From Streptomyces halobius (GTDB taxonomy: Bacteria; Actinomycetota; Actinomycetes; Streptomycetales; Streptomycetaceae): 64,000 nt of DNA. Positions within the stretch are counted from its first letter, which is position 1, and each line of letters starts with the position of its first letter. Below are positions 47,455-55,299 of this stretch, in pieces. The notes beneath the pieces are model-generated. The model did not search any database. It saw only the letters and a list, made by a program, of their open reading frames with translations, and was not told where the DNA came from. Where the stretch lies: positions 1,674,001 to 1,738,000 of the forward strand of contig NZ_CP086322.1 in assembly GCF_023277745.1 (NCBI RefSeq), written 5' to 3'. A program made the position numbers and the translations under genes.

Positions 47455-49155
47455 TCAGCCTGCGGGAGAGGCGGTGGGTGCGAGCTCGGTCGTCGGCCCT
47501 GCGGTGGCATCGCCGCCGGTGGGCCCGGAGGTCGCCGCGGGCGTGGGCGTTGCGGGCGTGGCGGATTCCGGCGCGGGGGATTCCGGCACGGAGGAGTCCG
47601 GCGTGCGCGTCGGAGTCGGGGTCGGGGTCGGCGTGCCCGTCGCCGCGGGCGGCGCGGTGGGCGTAGGCGTGACCTTCGGCGTGGGAACCACCGCCGGACC
47701 GCCGGACGAAGCCGACCCGGACGTTCCCGTCGCCCCGGACGACCCAGCCGAAGCGGTCGAACCCGCCGACCCCGCCGCTGCGGACGACCCGGTCGACGCG
47801 GTCGACGCGGTCGACGCGGCCGAGGCACTCGGTCCCGCCAAGGCACTCGGTTCGGTCGAAGCGCTCGGTTCGGTCGAAGCGCTCGGCGCAACAGGCGACG
47901 GCGTTCCCGCCCCCGCAGCGCCGGCCCCCGCCGCAGCGGCCCCGGACGGTGCCGGCAGGGTCGGCCCGGATCGCCCCCGTGTCTCACCGTGCGCCGGGTC
48001 CCGATCGCGCGGCGGAACACCACCCGCGCCCGGGGCCCTGATGCCCGGCCGCACCGCATCACCGGCGCCATCCGTCGCCGAGGGTGTCTCTCCGCCCCGT
48101 ACGGCAGGCGGACCCGGCTCTTGTCCGCCCCCGGCCTCCGCCGTCACCGGCGCCTGCGGGCGCGCCGCGGCAGCCGTATCGTCGTTGGTCAACGCGATTC
48201 CGGTGACGACGGCCGCGGTGGCCAGCGCCGCGACGCCCACGCCCGCGACGGACGCGGCGAGCGGCCCGGCCGGGGTGACCTGGCCGCGCATCAGGTGCCG
48301 TACGGACCGGTGCGCCGCCTTGAGCGGGCCGCTCCCGTACGCAGGGGAGCCCGCACCCGCCGCCCCGGCGCCGACCAGTGGCAGCAGGAAGTGCGCCGAA
48401 CCGCTCGCCAGAAACACCAGCAGCGCCGGACCGGTGAGCGCCGGCAGCCGGTGGTTGGCGCGGGTCAGCAGGACCACCCGGTTCCGGCAGTCGGGGCAGT
48501 GCAGGACATGGCTGTCGACGTCGTCGACCTGCCCGTCGGTGGCCTCGCCCCGGACAACCGCGGGTATCCACTCCCAGAACATGCCGCACGCGGGATCTTC
48601 GGGTGTGCCCGGCATGCCCCGGAGAAACGCCTGCCCCATCCCCTCGCGCGCACGGTGGAGCAACACGGACGTCGCGCCCTTGCCAGTGCCTATCACCTTG
48701 GCGACGGCCGCCGGCGGCTGACCCTCGGCCTCGGCGAGCCAGAGCGCCTTCACCCAGCGCTGCGGCAGCTGGTCGAGGACCTGGGCGAGGAGATCGACAC
48801 AGGCGACGCGCTGCAGCGGGTCCGCACTGCCGGCCGACGCGTCGGCCGCCCGCCAGGTGTAGCCGTCCTCCGGGTCACGCGGGATCTCGCGGGCGGCACC
48901 GGAGCCGGCCGATGCGGCGATGTGGCGGATGGTGGTCCGCAGATACGCCGGGATGTTGTCGATCCGGTGGCCGTCCCGGATCCGTCGCCAGACGTGGAAC
49001 TGGGCCTCGGCGACGTGATCCTCGGCGAGCCAGGCGTCGGAGGTCAGCGAGTGGGCGTAGCCGACCAGGCGCGGATGCTCCTGTGCGTAGAGCGCGGCGT
49101 AGGCGTCCACCGCCGACTCCCCGGAAGCCGCGAAGGCATCTGACATGGAGGTCAT
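47455..49155 (-). CDS. ECF-type sigma factor fused to zinc-finger anti-sigma and membrane/extracellular tail
   Basis: 566 residues. Residues ~18-80 look like sigma region 2 (YAALYAQEHPRLVGYAHSLT, AEAQFHVWRRIRDG) and ~125-175 like region 4 (LLAQVLDQLPQRWVKALWLAEAEGQPPAAVAKVIGTGKGATSVLLHRAR, in parts). At ~216-223 an H-x3-C-x2-C motif (HVLHCPDC) is the zinc-finger anti-sigma signature. Hydrophobic segments lie at ~244-262 and ~303-323, then a ~240-residue Pro/Ser/Thr/Ala tail with SASTEPSASTEPS and PTPTPTPTRTP repeats, likely outside the membrane. A sigma factor held at the membrane by its own C-terminal domain (similar to ECF52/53-type groups) is the best reading. Promoter recognition targets are unknown. 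Confidence 0.8.
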   Translation of the reverse strand: MTSMSDAFAASGESAVDAYAALYAQEHPRLVGYAHSLTSDAWLAEDHVAEAQFHVWRRIRDGHRIDNIPAYLRTTIRHIAASAGSGAAREIPRDPEDGYTWRAADASAGSADPLQRVACVDLLAQVLDQLPQRWVKALWLAEAEGQPPAAVAKVIGTGKGATSVLLHRAREGMGQAFLRGMPGTPEDPACGMFWEWIPAVVRGEATDGQVDDVDSHVLHCPDCRNRVVLLTRANHRLPALTGPALLVFLASGSAHFLLPLVGAGAAGAGSPAYGSGPLKAAHRSVRHLMRGQVTPAGPLAASVAGVGVAALATAAVVTGIALTNDDTAAAARPQAPVTAEAGGGQEPGPPAVRGGETPSATDGAGDAVRPGIRAPGAGGVPPRDRDPAHGETRGRSGPTLPAPSGAAAAGAGAAGAGTPSPVAPSASTEPSASTEPSALAGPSASAASTASTASTGSSAAAGSAGSTASAGSSGATGTSGSASSGGPAVVPTPKVTPTPTAPPAATGTPTPTPTPTRTPDSSVPESPAPESATPATPTPAATSGPTGGDATAGPTTELAPTASPAG

Positions 49156-49496
49156 GGAGGTACAGCCCCTGACGTATCACTCGCCCCGGTGGTAGCCCGT
49201 CTCTGACGGCTCCTGGCACGGTCCCGGACCGGCTCTCGGTGGGCGGGTGCTCCGGCCATCGGGGCATTGATGGACTGCGCAAGCGTAAAGAGGACATATC
49301 TCCGCATTCAAAGCTTCGTGACACACGTCATACAGGAATCCGGTGCACTGGCGTAATGCGCTCGCCGCCCTAGTGGCCGTAGAGGCGAACGCACCGAAGC
49401 CGAAGCATCGAGATCACGCACCACCGGAAGCGAAGCACCGCAGTCACCGAAGCACCGCAGCACCGCAATCTCGCACCGAATGCAAGGGAGCCGGCG
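49156..49496. other. Divergent spacer between the sigma factor and SsgA-like gene
   Basis: 341 bases. The half nearest the SsgA-like gene contains GAAGCACCGCAG repeated (about 49429-49470). AT-rich patches at 49283-49325 could hold promoters, but no consensus pair is convincing. No gene seen. Confidence 0.45.
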
Positions 49497-49910
49497 ATGT
49501 CCACCGCCATCGACCACGCCGTTCAGGCCCGTCTCGTCGCGACCACACCGCAGTCGCGGGAGATTCCGGCGAGCCTGCGCTACGACCGCGCGGACCCCTT
49601 CGCGGTGCGGCTGGTCTTCCCGCCCGCCGCCTCGCTGGACGGGGCGGAAGTGACCTGGATGTTCGGGCGTGACCTGCTGGCGGAGGGGCTGCGCCTGCCG
49701 TCCGGTACGGGCGATGTGCGGATCTGGCCGTGCGGTCCGGAGACCGTCGTGGTGGAGTTCCACTCGGTGGACGGGATGGCGATGGTGCAGTTCGGGACGC
49801 GGGATCTGCGGGACTTTCCGAACCGGTCGTACGGGGTCATCGCAAAGGGGGGCGAAGGGGCGTTTATGGACGTCGAGGCGTCCCTCGCGGGGGTACTGCG
49901 CTCGGCCTGA
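49497..49910 (+). CDS. SsgA-like protein (SALP), first copy
   Basis: 137 residues, the length of the SsgA/SsgB family of actinomycete sporulation and cell-division regulators. Family features: IDHAVQARLVATTPQ, PASLRYDRADPFAVRLVFPP, EVTWMFGRDLLAEGLRLPSGTGDVRIWP (in parts) and a V-rich middle. SALPs localise division or peptidoglycan enzymes during sporulation; SsgB itself recruits FtsZ. This copy is divergent from SsgB. Immediately upstream are the GAAGCACCGCAG repeats, and a near copy of the gene is at 52988-53401. Which SALP it corresponds to cannot be decided by eye. Confidence 0.85.
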   Translation: MSTAIDHAVQARLVATTPQSREIPASLRYDRADPFAVRLVFPPAASLDGAEVTWMFGRDLLAEGLRLPSGTGDVRIWPCGPETVVVEFHSVDGMAMVQFGTRDLRDFPNRSYGVIAKGGEGAFMDVEASLAGVLRSA

Positions 49911-49954
49911 GCCGACCGGGTTCGCCTGCGGCGGGACAGCCAAAAACGTGGGGC

Positions 49955-50551
49955 TCAGGCAAACAACCTGCCCAGATGCAGATCCAGCACCCGCAACGCC
50001 TCATCCCCCGTCTGCACATCCAGCAGGACATACGCCGAGAGCCCATCGACCAGGCTGATCAGCAGCATCGCCTCGTCCTCGGTGGCCCGGTCCGGTGACA
50101 GTTCGCCGCGTTCCGCAGCTCTGCGCAGCTGGTCGGTGAGGAAGGCGCGGAGTTTGGGGATGCCGTCCTCGGCCTCGGCGCGCAGATTCTCGTCGTGGAC
50201 GGCGCGGGCGAAGTAGGCGGCGGCCACCAGCTGCCCGGTGCGGCTCTGCTCGTCCAGCGGCAGCATCCCCGAGAGACAGGTGCGCAGCACCGTGCGGGGT
50301 GACGGCTCGTCGGTCAGTGCCTCGATGCGCTCGCGGATCCGCTGGTCGGCCAGGCGGTTGGTGTGCCGCAGGGCGAAGAGGAGCAGCTGGTCCTTGGAGT
50401 GGAAATAGTGCTGCAATCGGCCGAGGGAGATACCGGCCTCGGCGGCGACATCGCGCAGGCTCGCGCCGTCCAGTCCCCGGGTGCCGGCGATCCGCCAGAG
50501 CGCCTCGGCGATCTCCTGGCGCCTGGCCTCGTGATCCACCTTTTTGGGCAT
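49955..50551 (-). CDS. TetR family transcriptional regulator
   Basis: 198 residues from ATG 50551, chosen over GTG 50557 because the GGGAGG site is six bases before it. HTH: RRQEIAEALWRIAGTRGLDGASLRDVAAEAGISLGRLQHYFHSKDQLLLFAL (in parts), standard for BetI/TetR types. The C-terminal domain has the LRTCLSGMLPLDEQSRTG segment often found with BetI-like members. It is divergent from the PH-domain genes at 50702, which are probably its targets; effector unknown. Confidence 0.85.
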   Translation of the reverse strand: MPKKVDHEARRQEIAEALWRIAGTRGLDGASLRDVAAEAGISLGRLQHYFHSKDQLLLFALRHTNRLADQRIRERIEALTDEPSPRTVLRTCLSGMLPLDEQSRTGQLVAAAYFARAVHDENLRAEAEDGIPKLRAFLTDQLRRAAERGELSPDRATEDEAMLLISLVDGLSAYVLLDVQTGDEALRVLDLHLGRLFA

Positions 50552-50701
50552 GGACACCCTCCCTTCCTGTGAAGTGCCGCAGTTGTCCGAATCCGTGGCC
50601 CGTCCGAGTCCATGACCCGGTCCGGGGCGCTTTTACAAGTCGATCGTACTGTTATAACGTATCGCTACTCAATACGCTTGACTTGGAAACGGTGAACCCT
50701 C

Positions 50702-51220
50702 ATGCCCGAGCACGCCGCCCCGCTCCTGCGCCCGCCCCGTCATCGCGTCGATCCCCGTGCCCGCCGCTGGTGGACGGTCCAGGCAATGCTCACGCTCAGC
50801 GGGCCGATGCTGCTCGTCGCGGTGGTGATGGCGGTACTCTCGGCGCTCTTCTTCCCGGGTGCGCTGCCCTGGCCGGGCCCACTGCTGCTGGTCGTGCTGG
50901 TGCTGCCCGCGCTCGGCTACGTCCTGGTCATGCCGCGCTGGCGGTACTCCGTCCACGCGTGGGAGCTGGGCACCCGCGCGGTCCACGCGGCGGGCGGCTG
51001 GTTCTGGCAGAAGCGGCGGATCGCGCCGCTGTCCCGGGTGCAGACGGTCGACACCGTGCGCGGCCCCATACAGCGGCACTACGGGCTGGCGACGGTGACC
51101 GTCACCACCGCGTCCACCGCCGGTGACATCAAGATCGCGGGGCTCTCCGACGCGGACGCACCGGAGTTGTCCCGGCTGATCGGCGAAGCCGCCCAGAACG
51201 TGCCGGGTGATGCGGCATGA
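50702..51220 (+). CDS. Bacterial PH domain membrane protein (YdbS-like)
   Basis: 172 residues. Two hydrophobic helices (TLSGPMLLVAVVMAVLSALFF, and PLLLVVLVLPALGYVLVM) are followed by a bPH2 domain: WELGTRAVHAAGGWFWQKRRIAPLSRVQTVDTVRGPIQRHYGLATVTVTT (in parts). The pattern VQxVDxxxGPxxRxxGLAxVxVxTA is the signature. In Bacillus, YdbS-YdbT pairs contribute to resistance or membrane stress phenotypes; no reaction is known. It overlaps the next PH-domain gene by ATGA (51217). Opposite a TetR regulator. Confidence 0.85.
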   Translation: MPEHAAPLLRPPRHRVDPRARRWWTVQAMLTLSGPMLLVAVVMAVLSALFFPGALPWPGPLLLVVLVLPALGYVLVMPRWRYSVHAWELGTRAVHAAGGWFWQKRRIAPLSRVQTVDTVRGPIQRHYGLATVTVTTASTAGDIKIAGLSDADAPELSRLIGEAAQNVPGDAA

Positions 51221-52887
51221 GCAAGCGGATGATCCGTTGCCTGAACGCGGAGACGCCCGCCGTGCCCGCCGCGTCCACCTCCTGGCGCCGCCTGGAGCCC
51301 CGCACCCTGCTGGTGCACTGCGGCTGGCTGGCGGCGCCGCTCGGCTCGCCGGCGCTGACCGCGCTGGCCACCGGCGCTGAGATCACACCCGGGGCATGGA
51401 TCACGCTCGCCGTCATCACCGTGATCGGCCTGATCCGCTGGGCCCGTACGGACTTCCGGGTCACCCACGACTCCTTCGACGTGCGGAGCGGGCTGCTGAC
51501 CCGGCGGCTGCGCAGTGTGCCGTTGCACCGCATCCGCACCGTCGACCTGACCGCGTCGCCGTTGCACCGTCTGATGGGCGTCACCGTGCTGCGGACGGGC
51601 ACGGCAGGCTCCGGGGACGGCGGCGGCGAGCTGTCGCTGGAGGCGCTGCGGCCCGCCGAGGCGGACCGGCTGCGTACGGAGCTGCTCGCGCGCGCCGATA
51701 CCGAGGCGGCCGCCGACGACCCGGTGCTGGCCCGGATCAGCTGGCGCTGGCTGCGGTACGCGCCGCTCACCTTCTGGATCGTCGGCGGGGTGTTCGTCGT
51801 GGCCGGTTCCGCCTACCGGGCGCTGGACGCCATCGGCATCGAGCCGTGGAAACTCGGCTTCGTCCGGCGGGCGTTCAGCGAATTCGGGGCGAGCGTCCTG
51901 TGGCTGACGATCCCGACGGCGCTGCTCGCCATCCTGGCCCTGGGCTCGGTCGGCGCGGTCGCCCTCTACGTCGAGAACTGGTGGAGCTACCGCCTGGAAT
52001 GGGCCGACGCCCGCACGCTCCAGGTGCGCCGGGGGCTGTTCACCAACCGCTCGGTCACCATCGAACGGGCCCGGCTGCGGGGTGTGCTGCTGCGCGAGCC
52101 GCTGCTGCTGCGGGCCGGCGGTGGCGCGCTCGTCCGTGCGGTGGCGGGCGGTCTCGGCAACCGTGAGGAGAACCGCCGGCGGAGCGGGCTGCTGCCGCCC
52201 GCGCCCCGCCACTAGGCACTCCGCGTGGCGACCGGCACCCTTCAATCCCCGTTCCCAGGAAAGGCGTTGACGGCTGGGACGGGAAAGAGGGCGCACCCTC
52301 CGCTGACCGCCCATCCCCGTGTCGCCCTCCGCCGGCGACGGGTGCGCGGCCTGTTGTTCGTCGTGCTGCCCGGCACGGTCGTCCTCGCGGGCCTCGGCGC
52401 GGCGTTCACGCCCGTCCTGCTGCACTGCGCCTGGACCTACGCCGTGGTCACCGCACCGGTCGCGCTGTGGCTGGCCCGGGACGCGTACCGCAATCTGGGG
52501 CACGGGATCCACGGCCGCTATCTGGTCACCCGCTCCGGCACGTTCAGCCGTGACACCGTCGCCCTTCAGCGCGAGGCCATCGCGGCGTGGACGTTCTCCA
52601 CCTCGCCGTTCACCCGCCGGGCCGGACTGGTCACCCTCACCGCCGTGGTCGCCGCGGGCGAGGAGCGCTATCGCATTCCGGACCTCGCCGCCGACTACGC
52701 CCCGTCCTTCGCCTCGGCGGCGGCCCCGGGCATCCTCGATGAGTTCCTCAGCACGCCGAACGGAACACCGGACGGAACACCGAACGGAACCCCCGACAGC
52801 ACATCGGGCAGCGCCTCCGCCGGCGTACCGTTCGGCGGACCGGACCCTCACCGGTACCCCGAATCGCCTCGGGAATCCGCAACATGA
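51217..52887 (+). pseudogene. YdbT-like PH-domain protein interrupted by an in-frame amber codon
   Basis: The frame from ATG 51217 codes for 332 residues with two bPH2 domains and membrane helices (RSVPLHRIRTVDLTASPLHRLMGVTVL and RRGLFTNRSVTIERARLRGVLLREPLLL, in parts), then stops at TAG 52213-52215. The same frame continues to 52887 and gives the third domain expected of YdbT: AHPRVALRRRRVRGLL, helices, GRYLVTRSGTFSRDTVALQREAIAAW. The bases around the stop (APRH-stop-ALRVA) fit a single GAG-to-TAG change. There is no ribosome site for a restart at 52225. The end carries a NGTPDGTPNGTPD repeat tail. Either a nonsense mutation, a sequencing error, or readthrough; it is likely inactive as it stands. 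Confidence 0.75.
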
Positions 52888-52987
52888 CACAGATCACACC
52901 CCCCTCGCGGGCACGACGAGCGCCGGCACGCCGTCCTACTCGGTGAGCCGTCCCATAGCCGACAGCAGTGAGGGAGCAGCAGCCGCG

Positions 52988-53401
52988 ATGAACCGTGTCA
53001 TCGACCACGCCGTCCAGGTCCGTCTCGTCGCGACCACGCCAGGCCCGCGCGCGGTGCCCGCGGTGCTGCACTACCAGCCGGCCGACCCGCTGGCGGTGCG
53101 GATGTCCTTCCCGCCGGAGATCTCGCTGGACGGGGAGGCCGTGGCGTGGATGTTCGCCCGTGAGCTGCTCACCGAGGGGCTGCGGATGCCGGCCGGAAGC
53201 GGCGATGTGCGGGTGCGCCCGTCCGGCCCGGACCGCATGGTGATGGAGTTCCACGCGGACGAGGGCATCGCCATGGTCCAGCTGAGGACCTCGGACGTCC
53301 GGCAGTTCCTGGAGCGCTCGTACGCGGCGGTGCCGACCGGGTGCGAGACGGCGCACCTCGACGTCGAGCGCGGCCTCGCGGAGCTGTTCGGCGCGGCGTG
53401 A
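52988..53401 (+). CDS. SsgA-like protein (SALP), second copy
   Basis: 137 residues, same length and architecture as 49497-49910: IDHAVQVRLVATTPG, PAVLHYQPADPLAVRMSFPP, AWMFARELLTEGLRMPAGSGDVRV. By eye about half to two thirds of positions agree with the first copy, so the two are paralogues separated by the TetR-PH segment. Preceded by GTGAGGGAGCAGC, a modest ribosome site. Probably involved in sporulation-specific septation or cell-wall remodelling. A strong hairpin terminator follows. Confidence 0.85.
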   Translation: MNRVIDHAVQVRLVATTPGPRAVPAVLHYQPADPLAVRMSFPPEISLDGEAVAWMFARELLTEGLRMPAGSGDVRVRPSGPDRMVMEFHADEGIAMVQLRTSDVRQFLERSYAAVPTGCETAHLDVERGLAELFGAA

Positions 53402-53439
53402 CGGCGGCCCGCCGGCCCCGGCTGCTGCCGGCGCGGCTC

Positions 53440-53469
53440 AAGGGCCTGTCCGGCGGCGGACAGGCCCTT
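53440..53469 (+). terminator. Hairpin terminator after the second SsgA-like gene
   Basis: Perfect 12-bp stem AAGGGCCTGTCC / GGACAGGCCCTT with a 6-nt loop, 39 bases past the stop. It can also serve the convergent polysaccharide deacetylase. Confidence 0.85.
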
Positions 53470-53480
53470 CGTCATATCGG

Positions 53481-53605
53481 CTCGGCGTACGCGGAATGAC
53501 GGCTGGGCGTACGCGGAACAACGGGTCGGCGTACCGGGGTCGGCGGGACCCGGAGGACCCGGATCGGCGTACCCGGAATCTCGCCTCGGCGTACCCGGAT
53601 CGGCC
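53481..53605. repeat. Minisatellite of GGCGTACCCGGA-type units
   Basis: GGCGTACGCGGAA occurs twice and GGCGTACCCGGA or GGCGTACCGGGG three more times at 20-35 base intervals between two convergent genes. No gene is visible. This is one of the intergenic relatives of the coding repeats of the window. Confidence 0.6.
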
Positions 53606-53655
53606 GTGGCCGGCCCGGCCGGCTCGTCGGAACCGGCCCGGCGCACCCGGCACGC

Positions 53656-54438
53656 TCAGCGCTTCGGGAAGCCGAATCCGTACCCCTGCTGCTTCATCCA
53701 CGGCAGCAGCCGGTCCAGCGACTCGACGGTCCTCGCCCGGTTGCCGCCGCCGTCGTGGAACAGGACCGTCGAGCCGTTCGGCAGTTCCCCGCGGACCCTC
53801 TGCTCGATCGTCTCGACACTGCCGCTCTCGAAGTCCTTGCTGTCGACGTTCCAGCCCAGCGGCCGCATGCCGTGGTCGGCGGCGACCTGCCGGCTGTAGG
53901 GCGTGAAGGCGCCGCCCGGGGCGCGGTAGTACTCCGCCTTCGCGCCGCCCGCCGCGTCCTCGATCATCTTCTGGGCGTCGAGGATCTGCTGCGACTGGTA
54001 GCTCTCCGACTTGTGGTCCATACCGGTGTCATGGCTGATGGAGTGGTCACAGAGCCTGTGCCCCGCGGCCACCACCTTCTTGACGAGGTCGGGGTGCGCC
54101 TTCGCCTGCGGTCCGATCATGCAGAACACCGCCTTGACGTCGTGTTTCTTGAGGACGTCCAGCACCTTCGGGGTCCAGACCGGGTCCGGGCCGTCGTCGA
54201 TGGTGATGTTCAGGCTGCGGCCCGGACGGTCCGAGGCATGCACGATGGACGGGTCGACCTTGGTGATCGCGGGCGCCGGCTCGGGCTTCTGGCCGGCGGA
54301 GTCCGCGCTCCCGGCCTGGGCCTCGGAACTGCCGCCGGGCTGTGCGAACGCCAGCGCGCCCGCGACCGCGAGCGACACCACTGCCGCCGCGGTGACTCCG
54401 ATGATCCCGCTCTCGATGCCGAAGCGCCGCCGTCCCAT
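53656..54438 (-). CDS. Polysaccharide deacetylase family protein, membrane-anchored or secreted
   Basis: 260 residues. Residues ~12-33 are a hydrophobic export/anchor segment, followed by a linker. The NodB domain (from ~68) has all five motifs: TIDDGPD (catalytic and metal aspartates), DHSISHD with the two zinc histidines, RAPGGAF, NVDSKDF, and LFHDGGG with the catalytic histidine. It removes N-acetyl (or O-acetyl) groups from cell-wall or extracellular polysaccharide. Divergent from the response regulator at 54592, so it may belong to its regulon. Function on peptidoglycan or chitin cannot be separated. Confidence 0.88.
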   Translation of the reverse strand: MGRRRFGIESGIIGVTAAAVVSLAVAGALAFAQPGGSSEAQAGSADSAGQKPEPAPAITKVDPSIVHASDRPGRSLNITIDDGPDPVWTPKVLDVLKKHDVKAVFCMIGPQAKAHPDLVKKVVAAGHRLCDHSISHDTGMDHKSESYQSQQILDAQKMIEDAAGGAKAEYYRAPGGAFTPYSRQVAADHGMRPLGWNVDSKDFESGSVETIEQRVRGELPNGSTVLFHDGGGNRARTVESLDRLLPWMKQQGYGFGFPKR

Positions 54439-54591
54439 GTGAATCCCGTCCCTCGTGCCGAGCTCGTGTGCGTACCGATCGGCGGTGTGTGCTGTGCACG
54501 CTTGCCGCCTTGCACCACGACAGATGCACGGAAATCCGGGCAGGCTGCTCCTGTTACAGAGCCGTCAAGAAACCTACGGATACTGGACCCC

Positions 54592-55299
54592 ATGCCACGA
54601 GTACTTCTGATCGAGGACGACGCCGCCGTACGGGACGGGGTGAGCCTCGCGCTACGGCGGCGCGGCCACGAAGTGGCGGCCGCGCCGAGCGGCGAGGAGG
54701 GGCTGGAGGTCCTGCCGGGCTTCCGCCCCGACATCGTCCTGCTGGACCTGATGCTTCCGGGCAAGGACGGCTTCGAGGTCTGCCGGCTGATCCGCGCCGA
54801 ACGGCAGCTGCCGATCATCATGCTCACCGCCCGCGGCGACGACCTGGACGTGGTGCTCGGCCTGGAGGCCGGGGCCGACGACTACATCGTCAAGCCCGCC
54901 CGCGGGGAGGTGCTGGAGGCCCGGATCCGCGCGGTGCTGCGCCGTACCGCGCTGCCCGCCGACGGTGAGCCGGCCGTGTCGGAGCCGGGGCCCGCCCCCG
55001 TCGAGACCTATGGGGAGCTGGCCATCGACCGGGCCGGGCTGGTTGTCGCCAAGGGCGGCCAGGATCTGGCGCTGGCCCCGTCGGAGATGAAGCTGCTGCT
55101 GTTCCTGTCCGCCACCCCGGGGCAGGTCTTCAGCCGTCAGCAGCTGCTGGAGCATGTCTGGGAGCACAGCTACCACGGCGATGCCCGGCTGGTCGACGCG
55201 TGTGTCATGCGGCTGCGGACGAAGATAGAGGACACTCCGCGCAGCCCCCGTTATGTCCAGACCGTGCGTGGTTTCGGCTACCGCTTCGGGCCGCTGTGA
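54592..55299 (+). CDS. OmpR/PhoB family response regulator
   Basis: 235 residues. Receiver domain: VLLIEDDAAVRDGVSLALRRRGH, phosphorylation Asp in DIVLLDLMLPGKDGFEV, the Thr in IIMLTARGDDLDVVLGLEAGADDYIVKP (in parts). The C-terminal winged helix has LALAPSEMKLLLFL, QLLEHVWEHSYHGDARLVDACVMRLRTKIED (in parts), and YVQTVRGFGYRFG. It is the first gene of an operon; its stop overlaps the GTG start of the sensor kinase (GTGA 55296). The overall architecture (RR-HK-lipoprotein) is that of cell-envelope sensors; it is comparable to CseBC of S. coelicolor but the gene order differs. Confidence 0.88.
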   Translation: MPRVLLIEDDAAVRDGVSLALRRRGHEVAAAPSGEEGLEVLPGFRPDIVLLDLMLPGKDGFEVCRLIRAERQLPIIMLTARGDDLDVVLGLEAGADDYIVKPARGEVLEARIRAVLRRTALPADGEPAVSEPGPAPVETYGELAIDRAGLVVAKGGQDLALAPSEMKLLLFLSATPGQVFSRQQLLEHVWEHSYHGDARLVDACVMRLRTKIEDTPRSPRYVQTVRGFGYRFGPL

